From positions 883,630 to 947,629 of the forward strand of contig NZ_CP040602.1 of assembly GCF_005885815.1 (NCBI RefSeq): a stretch of 64,000 nt of DNA, read 5' to 3'. This stretch comes from Thiomicrorhabdus sediminis. Its GTDB lineage: Bacteria; Pseudomonadota; Gammaproteobacteria; Thiomicrospirales; Thiomicrospiraceae. Position 1 is the stretch's first letter. Each line of letters begins with the position of its first letter. The notes beneath the pieces were generated by a model. It was not told the DNA's origin and did no database searches. It saw only the letters and a program-made list of their open reading frames with translations. This document shows, in pieces, positions 46,801 through 56,153 of this stretch. The position numbers and the translations under genes are program-made.

Positions 46801-49800
46801 ATGTCTGAATTTGATGATATTTTTCAACAGTTGAAACTTAAATTTATCGAGTCTTTACCAAAAAGGTTATCTTCGCTTGAAGAGTCTTTCAAGGGTTTGG
46901 ATCTTTCCGCTTTCGATCAAGCTTTATTGATGAGCTTCTACAACACCGTTCATAGCTTAAAAGGCACGGCGGGTACTTTCGGTTTTAAGGCTTTAGCTGA
47001 AATGGCTGAAAAGATTGAGGTTCAGATACAACCGTTTGTTGATGATAAAAAAGTGCCAGATAATGATCTGTGGCAAACATTGGCTAGTGATCTGAATACC
47101 TTAACGCATATTATCCAACAATTTGATCCAGTCGATTTTCCGGTTGATACCCCTTTTATCAAACAAGTTGAAGGTTCAAATGAAAGCTTATTAGTATATT
47201 TTTTCATAGAAAATGACATTTATTCATCAGTAAACAACCTGCAGCTAGAAAAGCAAGGTTATCTGGTCAAGGTATTTAATTCACAAGAAGATGTTTGTTC
47301 CATTCTGAAAACGTCTGAAACTCCTGATGCCATAGTGCTTTTCAGTTCGTTGACTATTGAAGACAATAATTTGCATCTTGGCGTACTAAAAGATTGCCGC
47401 GCTGTTTTAAAGAATGAACAGTTACCGATTATTCTTGTTGCTCCGCAAGATAGCCTAGAAGAACGTTTGGTTTCCTACCGCAACGGAATCAGCCGGTACT
47501 TGTTGTTAAGCTCAATTGAAAAAGACAATCAGCTACTTGTCAGATCATTAAATGAGCTTCTGCAAACAGTACCGCAGGAACCTTACAAAGTCATGCTGGT
47601 TGATGATGATGAGCTTTTATTAAAAGTTCAGTCAACGATTTTAGAGTCGGCAGGCATGAATGTACTAGCTATGAGTAATCCTTTTGAGGCGGTTGACAGT
47701 ATAGAGGTGTTTAAACCTGATGTCTTGATTTTGGATGTCTATATGCCAGAAATCAGCGGGCTTGAAATTGCGGCAATATTGCGTGATAAAGAGACGCTTT
47801 TGAATTTGCCTATCCTGTTTTTATCTACAGAAACCGATGTGCAAAAACACGCTAAAGCCTTGGCTCTTGGTGGAGACGATTTTCTGGTTAAGCCTGTGGA
47901 GGTCAACTGTTTCGTTTCTGCGATAGCCGCTCGTGCCAAGCGAGCCAGAAAAATGGAGGAGATGCATTCTCGTCTGACAAACGAACTTTATGAGAGACAA
48001 CGAGAACAGCTGGCATTGAACCAGCATGCCATTGTCAGTATTGCAGACAAACATGGAAATATTATCAGTGTTAATGACAAGTTCTGCGAAATCAGCGGTT
48101 ATAGCAGGTCTGAACTTTTAGGCAATAATCACCGTATTGTCAAATCAGGCCAGCATCCCCCCGAGTTTTATAGAGAAATGTGGCGTACCATCTCAAGTGG
48201 AGAGGTTTGGCAGGGACAGGTTTGCAACCGTAAAAAGGATGGTAGCCTGTATTGGGTTGAGTCAACTATAACCCCCTTTATGGATGAAAAAGGCAGGCCT
48301 TATCAATATGCCTCCATCAGAACGGATGTGACACAACAGCGTTTAGCCGAAAAAGCGGTTGAGTTGGCTAAGGAACGTCTTAGACGCGGTCAGGCTTATG
48401 CCAATATCGGTACATGGGAATGGAATATTGTTACAGGAGAGCTCTTCTGGACGGAACGAATTGCCCCTTTGTTTGGTTATCCAGAAGGGGATTTGGAAAC
48501 CTCTTACGAGAACTTTGTTGCGGCTTTGCATCCGGAAGACCGACAAGCCGTAATCGATGCGGTGAATGCCACCATAGAACATGATGAACCTTATGATTTC
48601 GAGCATCGTGTAATCTGGCCTGATGGCACCGTTCGCTGGCTACAGGAACGCGGTGCGGTGATGCGCAGTGATAATGGCTCTGCTATCAGTATGTTGGGGG
48701 TTGTTCAGGATATCGATGACCGCAAACGCGCGGAATTGAAGCTCGCGGAACGTGAGCAGTTATTGCTTGAGGCGCAAAACCTGGCATCGATCGGAAACTG
48801 GAGTGCCGATATGAAAACGGGGGAATTGTTTTGGTCAGATGAAATATACAAAATTTTCGGTTATGAGCCAAGAAGTATCACGCCCAGTGTCGAGCTTTTC
48901 CATTCAGCGGTCCATAAGGATGATGTCGAGCTTGTCAGGGAAAGTGAGCGGAAGGCTGTCGCAACGGGACGTCATGATGTTGTGCACCGAATAGTCAGAC
49001 CTGATGGCTCCATTCGTTATGTCCATGAACTCGTCGAAATGAAAGTCGATAGTCACGGGCAGCCTCTGAGCATGACTGGAACCGTTCAGGACGTCACTCA
49101 GCTTAAACAGGCAGAGCAGGAATTACAAATTTTCAGACGCGTTTTCGAATCCTCTGATCAAGCCGTCTGGGTTGCGGATGCTGGGGGTTATTTAATTTAT
49201 GCCAATGCGGCGCATGAAAAGCTATTTGGTTATTCGAAGCAAGAAAGTGTTGGCATGCATTATAGCGAGTTTCTCTCAAAAGAAGCTTTTCAATGGGTAT
49301 CTGATGCGATTGTTGAGGCTCTAAATGGTGGTAAAAACTGGACAGGGCAGTTACCGGTAATCAGAAAAGATGGTGAGGAGTTAATCACATTTTCCAATTT
49401 TGGCCATATTGTCGGTGAGGATGGTAAAACTCAGTATTTGTTCGACATTATGAGTGACTATACCAAGGAACTCAATCGCCAAGAACAGCTGGCAAAAGCC
49501 AAAGAGGAAGCGGAAAGGGCAAGCAAAGCCAAATCGGAATTTCTGTCTTCAATGAGTCATGAACTGCGCACACCGATGAACGCCATTTTAGGTTTTGGCC
49601 AATTATTGGAATATGACGATAGCCTAAATAGCGGGCAAAAAGACAATGTCAAAGAGATTATCGATGCCGGTAAACACCTGCTAGAGCTGATTAATGAAAT
49701 ATTGGACTTGTCGAAAATTGAAGCCGGTCATGTCAATCTTGTCCTGGAACCTGTGAGACTTTGTTCGGTATTGGATGAAAGCCTTTCATTATTGGTGCCA

Positions 49801-50643
49801 ATGGCTGTTAAACAAGGTATCCGGGTGCAGCACACTTGCAGTAAAAACGTGACTTTAAGAGCCGATAAAACACGCTTGAAACAGGTGTTGCTGAACTTGA
49901 TCTCCAACGCGATTAAATACAATAAGAAAAACGGTTCGGTCACCATTTCAGTTTATATCGAACACAAGGTGGCTATTCAGATTATCGATACCGGTATTGG
50001 TATTGCTGAAGATAAACTTTCGGATTTATTCCAGCCCTTCAAGCGTATTGCGGATAATCAAGCAGAAATAGAGGGAACCGGTATCGGTCTGACAATCACC
50101 AAAAGCCTGGTCGAGATGATGGGGGGTGAACTTGAGGTTTCCAGTGAAGTCAATGTAGGAAGCACATTCACCATCTTCTTACCGATAGAAAAAGAGCTGC
50201 AGCCAGAGTCTAGTTCGCATAATGAGCAGAGTGGGGCGGGTGAAAATGCTTCTATCGCTGATGACCAATCACAAAGACATCAAATACTATACATTGAGGA
50301 TAATATCTCCAATATCAAGTTGGTTTCTCAAATCCTTTCCGGTTTACCGGATATTTCATTATTGACGGCTGAGGATCCTGTAATGGGTATCGATTTGGCG
50401 AAACAACATTGTCCAGATTTGATTTTGCTGGATATTAACATGCCTAATATGGATGGCTATGAAGTGATTAAGGTTTTGAAATCTGAACCGTCGTTACAAT
50501 CGGTTCCGGTTGTTGCGGTAACCGCTAATGCGATGTTGCACGATATAAAAAAAGGCGAGGCGGCAGGATTCGATGATTACGTCGTTAAACCGTTTGAAAT
50601 TGAAGGCTTCATAGAAACTGTCAAAACGCAGCTAGAGGGGTAA
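46801..50643 (+). CDS. giant hybrid histidine kinase (Hpt-REC-PAS x4-HisKA-HATPase-REC)
   Basis: A 1280-residue, apparently soluble kinase. An Hpt domain (~1-105, His51 in VHSLKGTAGTFGF) is followed by a degenerate receiver (~135-250, no clear acidic pocket) and a good receiver (~260-380, Asp312 in ILDVYMPEISG). Four PAS domains (~400-900) show PAS/PAC endings. HisKA carries His920 in SMSHELRTPMNA, the HATPase has LISNAIKYNKKNG and EGTGIGLTITKS, and the C-terminal receiver (~1155-1280) Asp1211 in LLDINMPNMDGYE. No membrane span is visible. It carries its own Hpt, so a multistep relay can be internal. The stop is 3 bp before the next gene, a REC/HD-GYP protein. Confidence 0.93.
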   Translation: MSEFDDIFQQLKLKFIESLPKRLSSLEESFKGLDLSAFDQALLMSFYNTVHSLKGTAGTFGFKALAEMAEKIEVQIQPFVDDKKVPDNDLWQTLASDLNTLTHIIQQFDPVDFPVDTPFIKQVEGSNESLLVYFFIENDIYSSVNNLQLEKQGYLVKVFNSQEDVCSILKTSETPDAIVLFSSLTIEDNNLHLGVLKDCRAVLKNEQLPIILVAPQDSLEERLVSYRNGISRYLLLSSIEKDNQLLVRSLNELLQTVPQEPYKVMLVDDDELLLKVQSTILESAGMNVLAMSNPFEAVDSIEVFKPDVLILDVYMPEISGLEIAAILRDKETLLNLPILFLSTETDVQKHAKALALGGDDFLVKPVEVNCFVSAIAARAKRARKMEEMHSRLTNELYERQREQLALNQHAIVSIADKHGNIISVNDKFCEISGYSRSELLGNNHRIVKSGQHPPEFYREMWRTISSGEVWQGQVCNRKKDGSLYWVESTITPFMDEKGRPYQYASIRTDVTQQRLAEKAVELAKERLRRGQAYANIGTWEWNIVTGELFWTERIAPLFGYPEGDLETSYENFVAALHPEDRQAVIDAVNATIEHDEPYDFEHRVIWPDGTVRWLQERGAVMRSDNGSAISMLGVVQDIDDRKRAELKLAEREQLLLEAQNLASIGNWSADMKTGELFWSDEIYKIFGYEPRSITPSVELFHSAVHKDDVELVRESERKAVATGRHDVVHRIVRPDGSIRYVHELVEMKVDSHGQPLSMTGTVQDVTQLKQAEQELQIFRRVFESSDQAVWVADAGGYLIYANAAHEKLFGYSKQESVGMHYSEFLSKEAFQWVSDAIVEALNGGKNWTGQLPVIRKDGEELITFSNFGHIVGEDGKTQYLFDIMSDYTKELNRQEQLAKAKEEAERASKAKSEFLSSMSHELRTPMNAILGFGQLLEYDDSLNSGQKDNVKEIIDAGKHLLELINEILDLSKIEAGHVNLVLEPVRLCSVLDESLSLLVPMAVKQGIRVQHTCSKNVTLRADKTRLKQVLLNLISNAIKYNKKNGSVTISVYIEHKVAIQIIDTGIGIAEDKLSDLFQPFKRIADNQAEIEGTGIGLTITKSLVEMMGGELEVSSEVNVGSTFTIFLPIEKELQPESSSHNEQSGAGENASIADDQSQRHQILYIEDNISNIKLVSQILSGLPDISLLTAEDPVMGIDLAKQHCPDLILLDINMPNMDGYEVIKVLKSEPSLQSVPVVAVTANAMLHDIKKGEAAGFDDYVVKPFEIEGFIETVKTQLEG

Positions 50644-50646
50644 TTG

Positions 50647-51726
50647 ATGAAATCTGTTCACGATAGTAATGATTGCCATACTGCCAAGATAATGGTGGTG
50701 GATGATGAACCTGTAAACCTCAAGTTGGTCGATAGAATTTTACGATCTCAAGGCTATGGATCCATTGTTTTGGAGAGCGATCCTAGGAATGTACTTGCCC
50801 TATATAAGTCAGAAATGCCTGACTTGATTTTGCTTGATATCAATATGCCTTACCTGGATGGTTATCAGGTCATGGAGCAATTGAAAGCGTTGAATGATCC
50901 TTTGCTTCCGCCGATTGTCATTCTGACCGCGCAGAGTAGCGAAGAATTTCTATTGAAAGCATTGCAACTAGGAGCTCAGGACTTTTTGGTCAAGCCTTTC
51001 AATGTCAATGAAATGGTAATGAGGGTACGTAACTTTCTACAGAGTCAGCTTGCGCATAAGGCCTTATACAATCAAAAGGCCTTATTGGAGGCTGTGGTGC
51101 AGGAGCGAACCGAAGAGTTGCATCATACGCGTTTGCAAGTCGTGCAAAGGCTGGGTAAGGCTGCCGAGTATCGCGACGAAGAGACTGGCTATCATATTTT
51201 GCGAATGAGTCATATGTGCGCCCATCTGGCGAAATCAATTGGATGGGACGATTATCAATGTGACTTGGTTCTTAATGCCAGTCCCATGCACGATATTGGA
51301 AAAATAGGGATTCCTGATTCAGTGTTATTGAAACCGGGTAAACTGGATGCCGAAGAATGGAAAATCATGCAGTCCCATACCACGATCGGTGCAAGAATGT
51401 TAGAAGGTGATGACAGTGATTTAATAAAGATGGCTCGTGAAATCGCATTGACCCATCATGAAAAGTGGGATGGTAGCGGTTACCCAAATGGTCTGGCTGG
51501 AGATTCGATTCCGCTAGTTGGTCGAATCGCTGCAATTGCCGATGTCTTTGACGCTTTGACTTCTGAAAGACCATATAAAAAAGCTTGGTCTGTCGAAGAT
51601 GCGGTGAGTTTAATCAAGGAATCAAGTGGCAAACACTTTGATCCTGAGTTGGTGGAAGTTTTTGAACAAGTGCTGCCAGAGATGCTGCAGATTAAAAACC
51701 AGTTTCAAGAAAAAGAGATATTGTGA
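50647..51726 (+). CDS. response regulator with HD-GYP c-di-GMP phosphodiesterase domain (copy B)
   Basis: A 359-residue paralogue of the 42503 gene: receiver with Asp64 (LLDINMPYLDGY), linker, and HD-GYP domain with HDIGK (His215-Asp216) and HHEKWDGSGYPNG (GYP at 278-280). It is expected to degrade c-di-GMP on phosphorylation. It starts 3 bp after the giant hybrid kinase gene (TTG 50644 abuts the stop; ATG 50647 is preferred). It overlaps the next start by 1 bp (TGATG). That operon layout makes the kinase its probable phosphate source. Confidence 0.93.
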   Translation: MKSVHDSNDCHTAKIMVVDDEPVNLKLVDRILRSQGYGSIVLESDPRNVLALYKSEMPDLILLDINMPYLDGYQVMEQLKALNDPLLPPIVILTAQSSEEFLLKALQLGAQDFLVKPFNVNEMVMRVRNFLQSQLAHKALYNQKALLEAVVQERTEELHHTRLQVVQRLGKAAEYRDEETGYHILRMSHMCAHLAKSIGWDDYQCDLVLNASPMHDIGKIGIPDSVLLKPGKLDAEEWKIMQSHTTIGARMLEGDDSDLIKMAREIALTHHEKWDGSGYPNGLAGDSIPLVGRIAAIADVFDALTSERPYKKAWSVEDAVSLIKESSGKHFDPELVEVFEQVLPEMLQIKNQFQEKEIL

Positions 51727-54593
51727 TGCAAGAGGCTGCCATTCCTGAAAACGAGAAGGCACGTTTAGAAGCCCTGTATAAGCTTGAAATTCTCGATACC
51801 GAGCAAGAAGAACGTTTTGATCGAATTACCCGTTTAGTCAAGACGATGTTTGATGCTCCCATAGCATTAATTACTTTGGTGGATGAAAACCGCCAGTGGT
51901 TCAAGTCCCGCCAAGGCTTTTCGGTTTGTGAGACCGATAGAAGGGTTTCTTTCTGCGCGCATGCTATTTTAGAAGAGAATGTTTTTGTCGTTGAAAATGC
52001 GTTGGAAGATACGCGTTTTGCAGACAACCCATTGGTCTTAGATCCGCCACATATCCGTTTTTATGCGGGAGCTCAACTTGTCACCCGAGACGGCTTTGTC
52101 ATTGGTACCTTGTGCATTATTGATACCAAACCTCGAACGTTTGATGCACAACAGCAAAAATCGTTGCAAGAATTCGCCAGTTTGGTGATGACCGAAATCG
52201 AATATTCCGATAATCGAATTTTTGTCCACGAAATGGAGCGTTCCAAAAAACTGACAGAGATTGTCTCAAGAGCTCAGTTGAATTTTATTCTGCAGGATGA
52301 CCGCCAAAAAGCCTTTGATGGGTTACTCAACGATATTTTGACTTTGACAGAGAGTGAATATGGATTTATTGGCGAGGTCTTATATAGACAGGATAACGAG
52401 CCTTACTTAAAAACCTATGCCATAACCAATATTTCCTGGAATGAGAATACTCGTACGTTTTATGAGAAAAATGCACCAGTAGGGATGGAATTTTATAACC
52501 TACATTCCTTGTTTGGTGTCGCCTTGACAACCGGAGAACCGGTTATTTCCAATAATCCATATCAAGACCCACGGCGTGGTGGCTTACCTGAAGGGCATCC
52601 TGATCTTAACGCCTTCTTGGGGGTGCCAATTCATTACGATGGTAAATTGGTGGCGATGATCGGTATTGCGAATCGTCTTGATGGCTACGATGAAAAATTA
52701 ATCGATTTTTTGAATCCTTTGCTTGTGACCATAGGGCAATTAGTCTCATCGGCCAAGATCAAACAACAGTTTATTCAGGGTAAAGAAGAGTTAGTGCTTT
52801 TATCCGAGGTGGTCAACCAAACCACTAACGCTGTAGTAATTACTGATTTGGATGGAAAAATAACCTGGGTAAACCCGAGTTTCAAAAGACTTACAGGGTA
52901 TGAGAACGAAGAATTGATCGGGAAAAAACCGGGAGATATTCTGCAAGGGCCAGAAACCGATCCGTCTGTTGTCGAGCAAATAAGAGAGGCTTTGTCGGCG
53001 TCTACGGGTTTTGATGTAGAGTTATTGAATTACAGCAAGAGCCAAACGCCTTATTGGGTGCATATCCAATGTAATCAACTTAGAGACGCTCAGGGAAAGC
53101 ATACGGGTTATATCGCGGTTCAATCGAATGTCACAGAGTCAAAAAAATATGAACAAGCGCTATTGGAAAGTGAGACACGTCTTCGCGGTCTGTTTGAATT
53201 GTCTTCCATGGGGATTGCTCTGAACGATTACGATACCGGTGCATTTATCGAATTCAATAATGCCTTGCTGCAACAGACCGGCTATAGCAGAGAAGAGTTT
53301 AACGCACTGAGCTATTGGGAGCTGACCCCTAAAGAATATCAAGAGTCTGAAGCTATACAGTTGAAAAACTTAGAACTCACAGGGCGCTACGGCCCTTATG
53401 AAAAAGAATATATTCGTAAAGACGGCAGCCGTTTCCCGGTGGTGTTAAACGGTATGCTGATCGAAGGTCCTAGTGGGCGTAAATTGATTTGGTCTTTTAT
53501 CGAAGATGTGTCCGAAAGCAGAAAGAACCAAAGAGAATTGAATCAATTCAAAACCACTCTGGATCAGACATTGGATTGCGTATTTATGTTCGATGCCGAT
53601 CAGTTAAAGTTCTTTTATGTCAATCAGGGGGCGATTCAGCAACTGGGTTACAGCAAAGAAGAGCTTCTGGCAAAACATGCATACGATATTAAATCGGAAT
53701 TCGATAAGAAACAGTTTAAGCAGAAGATCATGCCTTTGTTAAATGGAGAGAGCCCTTCAATCAGGTTTGAGACCATTTATCAGCATAAGGATGGCAAGCT
53801 TATTGATGTTGAAGTGTTCTTACAATATATCTCACCGAAAAACGAGCAGCCAAGATTTGTTGCCATTGTTAGAGATATTTCCGAGCGTAAGCGAATTGAG
53901 CGCATGAAAAGTGAATTTGTTTCCATGGTCAGTCACGAATTAAGAACGCCATTGACCTCGATATCCGGAGCTTTGGGATTGGTGGTCGATGGTAGGTTTG
54001 GCAATTTGGACAAAGATGTCCTGCAAATGTTGTTGATCGCCTATAAAAATACCGGGCGTTTGTCGCATTTGATAGATGATTTACTGGATATGGAAAAGCT
54101 TTCCGTCGGTAAGCTAAAGCTTGCCATGCAACGCGAATCTGTGGCGGATATGATTCAGCATTCGGTAGATGCTCACAAAACTTATGGTGTCGAAAAAAAT
54201 GTCAGTATTGAAGTTCAATCGATTGATGCAGACCTTGAAGTTGAAGTAGACAGCATTCGTTTTGAGCAGGTGATGGCGAATTTACTGTCAAATGCGATAA
54301 AGTTCTCTCCGAATGATTCTTTGGTTACCGTTTCAGTCGAGGTATTGAATGGTTACGTCAGAACCCGTGTGACCGATAATGGCTGTGGTATTCCTGAAAG
54401 CTTCCATGACAAGATTTTCGATAAATTTTCTCAAGCGGATTCATCCGATACCCGAAAAAAAGGTGGAACAGGCCTTGGGTTGGCTATTACCAGAGAATTG
54501 GTAGAGCGCATGCAAGGGCATATAGGCTTTAATTCGGTTGAAGGTGAGGGTGCGGAATTCTGGTTTGAATTTCCGCTATATCGAAGTGTGTGA
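51726..54593 (+). CDS. GAF/PAS sensor histidine kinase
   Basis: A 955-residue, apparently soluble kinase. An N-terminal GAF domain (~20-160) with SFCAHAI and FYAGAQLVTRDGFVIGTL, typical of phytochrome-unrelated GAFs, is followed by a second GAF-like domain (~175-340). Three PAS domains (~350-715) precede HisKA with MVSHELRTPLTS (His737) and HATPase (~800-950: LLSNAIKFSPNDS, GGTGLGLAITREL). It has no receiver of its own. The single-receiver gene 72 bp downstream is the likely acceptor. The start is ATG 51726, which overlaps the HD-GYP stop. The ligand is not known; GAF and PAS domains often bind haem, flavin or nucleotides. Confidence 0.92.
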   Translation: MQEAAIPENEKARLEALYKLEILDTEQEERFDRITRLVKTMFDAPIALITLVDENRQWFKSRQGFSVCETDRRVSFCAHAILEENVFVVENALEDTRFADNPLVLDPPHIRFYAGAQLVTRDGFVIGTLCIIDTKPRTFDAQQQKSLQEFASLVMTEIEYSDNRIFVHEMERSKKLTEIVSRAQLNFILQDDRQKAFDGLLNDILTLTESEYGFIGEVLYRQDNEPYLKTYAITNISWNENTRTFYEKNAPVGMEFYNLHSLFGVALTTGEPVISNNPYQDPRRGGLPEGHPDLNAFLGVPIHYDGKLVAMIGIANRLDGYDEKLIDFLNPLLVTIGQLVSSAKIKQQFIQGKEELVLLSEVVNQTTNAVVITDLDGKITWVNPSFKRLTGYENEELIGKKPGDILQGPETDPSVVEQIREALSASTGFDVELLNYSKSQTPYWVHIQCNQLRDAQGKHTGYIAVQSNVTESKKYEQALLESETRLRGLFELSSMGIALNDYDTGAFIEFNNALLQQTGYSREEFNALSYWELTPKEYQESEAIQLKNLELTGRYGPYEKEYIRKDGSRFPVVLNGMLIEGPSGRKLIWSFIEDVSESRKNQRELNQFKTTLDQTLDCVFMFDADQLKFFYVNQGAIQQLGYSKEELLAKHAYDIKSEFDKKQFKQKIMPLLNGESPSIRFETIYQHKDGKLIDVEVFLQYISPKNEQPRFVAIVRDISERKRIERMKSEFVSMVSHELRTPLTSISGALGLVVDGRFGNLDKDVLQMLLIAYKNTGRLSHLIDDLLDMEKLSVGKLKLAMQRESVADMIQHSVDAHKTYGVEKNVSIEVQSIDADLEVEVDSIRFEQVMANLLSNAIKFSPNDSLVTVSVEVLNGYVRTRVTDNGCGIPESFHDKIFDKFSQADSSDTRKKGGTGLGLAITRELVERMQGHIGFNSVEGEGAEFWFEFPLYRSV

Positions 54594-54665
54594 CAGAGTA
54601 TAAATGATCCATGCAGACTTTAATCCAATAAAAAAGTTGAAGCGTCTGCTTGATAGAGGGTTGAA

Positions 54666-55046
54666 ATGAAAGATTTTAAAAAAATTCTTTATATTGAAGA
54701 CGATCTGGATATCCAGATGGTTGCCAGTATGACACTGGAAAAAATCGGCGGTTTTGAGGTGACCGCTTTTTCTTCTGGGCATGCGGCACTTGAGAATTTA
54801 GGTGATTTTTGTCCGGATATCCTGTTACTAGATGTAAGGATGCCGGAAATGGACGGTCCTTCAACACTAAAGGCATTACGGGAAAATTTTGATTACCTTT
54901 CTGATGTCCCTGTCGTGTTTATGACAGCTAAGGTCCAACCTGACGAGATCAAGTTTTTGCAATCTTTGGGGGCGAAAGGTGTGATCAAAAAACCTTTTGA
55001 TCCGATCACTTTGTCGGACGAACTGTTGAAAATTGTCAAAAGCTAG
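54666..55046 (+). CDS. single-domain response regulator, B
   Basis: A 126-residue receiver with Asp56 in LLLDVRMPEMDGPS, an acidic pair (IEDD) at the start, and KKPFDP with the conserved lysine. It has no output domain. It lies downstream of the GAF/PAS kinase in the same direction and ends this signalling unit. It could be a phosphate acceptor for the kinase, or pass the phosphate on to the free Hpt protein. Confidence 0.9.
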   Translation: MKDFKKILYIEDDLDIQMVASMTLEKIGGFEVTAFSSGHAALENLGDFCPDILLLDVRMPEMDGPSTLKALRENFDYLSDVPVVFMTAKVQPDEIKFLQSLGAKGVIKKPFDPITLSDELLKIVKS

Positions 55047-55177
55047 TTGGCAAAAAACTGACTTGTTCGACAATAAAGGCACCTTTATTTTATCTAGAAT
55101 TATTCAAATTCAAATACAAGCCAGCTACCAATAGTTTGAGTTTATGCCCATTTAGTTTTGTTTCGTCTGCAGTCTAG

Positions 55178-55360
55178 GCGAGGGGTTTAGTAATTGTTCA
55201 CAATATTTATGTGTCTGAACTGCAAACAAGAGTTAGCGAAGATGCATTTGTGGTTGAAGGCAATGTCAAAGCTAAAGCCGAAATCCTTTAGGTTGACCCT
55301 AAGAAAGCCGGCCAGCGCTTACAGTTTGTTATTGATTAGTTCATGGGAGCGATAAATTGA
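55178..55360 (+). pseudogene. possible decayed gene remnant before tag
   Basis: One frame reads as plausible coding sequence (for example YVSELQTRVSEDAFVVEGNV and VDPKKAGQRLQFVID) but is broken by amber codons at 55289-55291 and 55337-55339. It ends at a TGA overlapping the TTG start of the next gene. Another TAG in frame closes it on the left at 55175. Both interior stops could arise from CAG or TGG by one change. I do not recognise the family. This 310-bp gap holds nothing else that I can support. Confidence 0.35.
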
Positions 55361-55972
55361 GTTCAACCGTTATTGGTGATGATGGAAAACCGCGCTGCAG
55401 TTGGTGTTCTGCGGCCTCAGAGTTCGTTGAATATCATGATAAAGAATGGGGCTACCCTGTCGATAATGATATCCGACTATTTGAAAAATTGTGCCTTGAA
55501 AGCTTTCAGTCAGGGTTAAGTTGGCGCACGATTCTCGCCAAGCGGGATAATTTTCGTTCAGCGTTTCACGGCTTTGATTTTAACGAAATAGCGCGATTTA
55601 CAGAAAAGGATGTTGAGCGCTTATTGACAGATAAAGGCATTGTTCGTCACCGTGGAAAAATAGAAGCGGTTATCAACAATGCCAAGTGCGCACAAAAATT
55701 TGGTCGCCGAAGCTGGGTCTCTGGCGGCGTTTTTCTGGAGTTATGAACCCCGCGAAGAAGAGTTGGCCAAGCCTCAAACCGTTTCAACCTCAGAGGCATC
55801 GAAAGCGTTATCAAAGGCGTTAAAGAAAAAGGGCTGGAAATTTGTCGGTCCTACAACCCTATACGCCTTTATGCAGGCTATGGGGTTGATCAATGACCAT
55901 GCGGAAGGCTGTGTTTTTAGGGCTGAGGTAACAAAGGCCCGTGAGAAATTCAATAAGCCTCAAATGCGTTAA
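55357..55972 (+). pseudogene. tag: DNA-3-methyladenine glycosylase I, frameshifted
   Basis: A Tag-type base-excision glycosylase that removes 3-methyladenine from DNA. The frame starts TTG 55357 with CSWC near the N-terminus and YHDKEWGYPV, and shows SFQSGLSWRTIL. It then shifts at a tract of five A and three T (55694-55701). The rest, GSLAAFFWSYEP ... GWKFVGPTTLYAFMQAMGLINDHAEGC, lies in the next frame and ends at 55972. Removing one base from the tract restores a 204-residue protein (E. coli Tag is 187), with its zinc ligands (Cys, His near the start; HAEGC at the end) intact. It is either a recent pseudogene or a sequencing error in the homopolymer. Confidence 0.85.
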
Positions 55973-56111
55973 CACTGAGATGCTATTGGCGGTGGGGCAT
56001 CAAAAGCGACATCAACCCGGATATCAGTGTTAGCCAAAGGCAACCAAGGTTGCTTTTGGCTGTAGAAATTTCATATTCAAAATTCGCTTAAATGTTTTTG
56101 CTTATAAAAAA

Positions 56112-56132
56112 GCCCGCGATACGGGCCTTTTT
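56112..56132. terminator. bidirectional terminator between tag and the reductase gene
   Basis: GCCCG (56112-56116) pairs with CGGGC (56122-56126) around CGATA, with A on the left and T on the right. Confidence 0.85.
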
Positions 56133-56153
56133 AATTTAGCGTTTTTTAAATCA

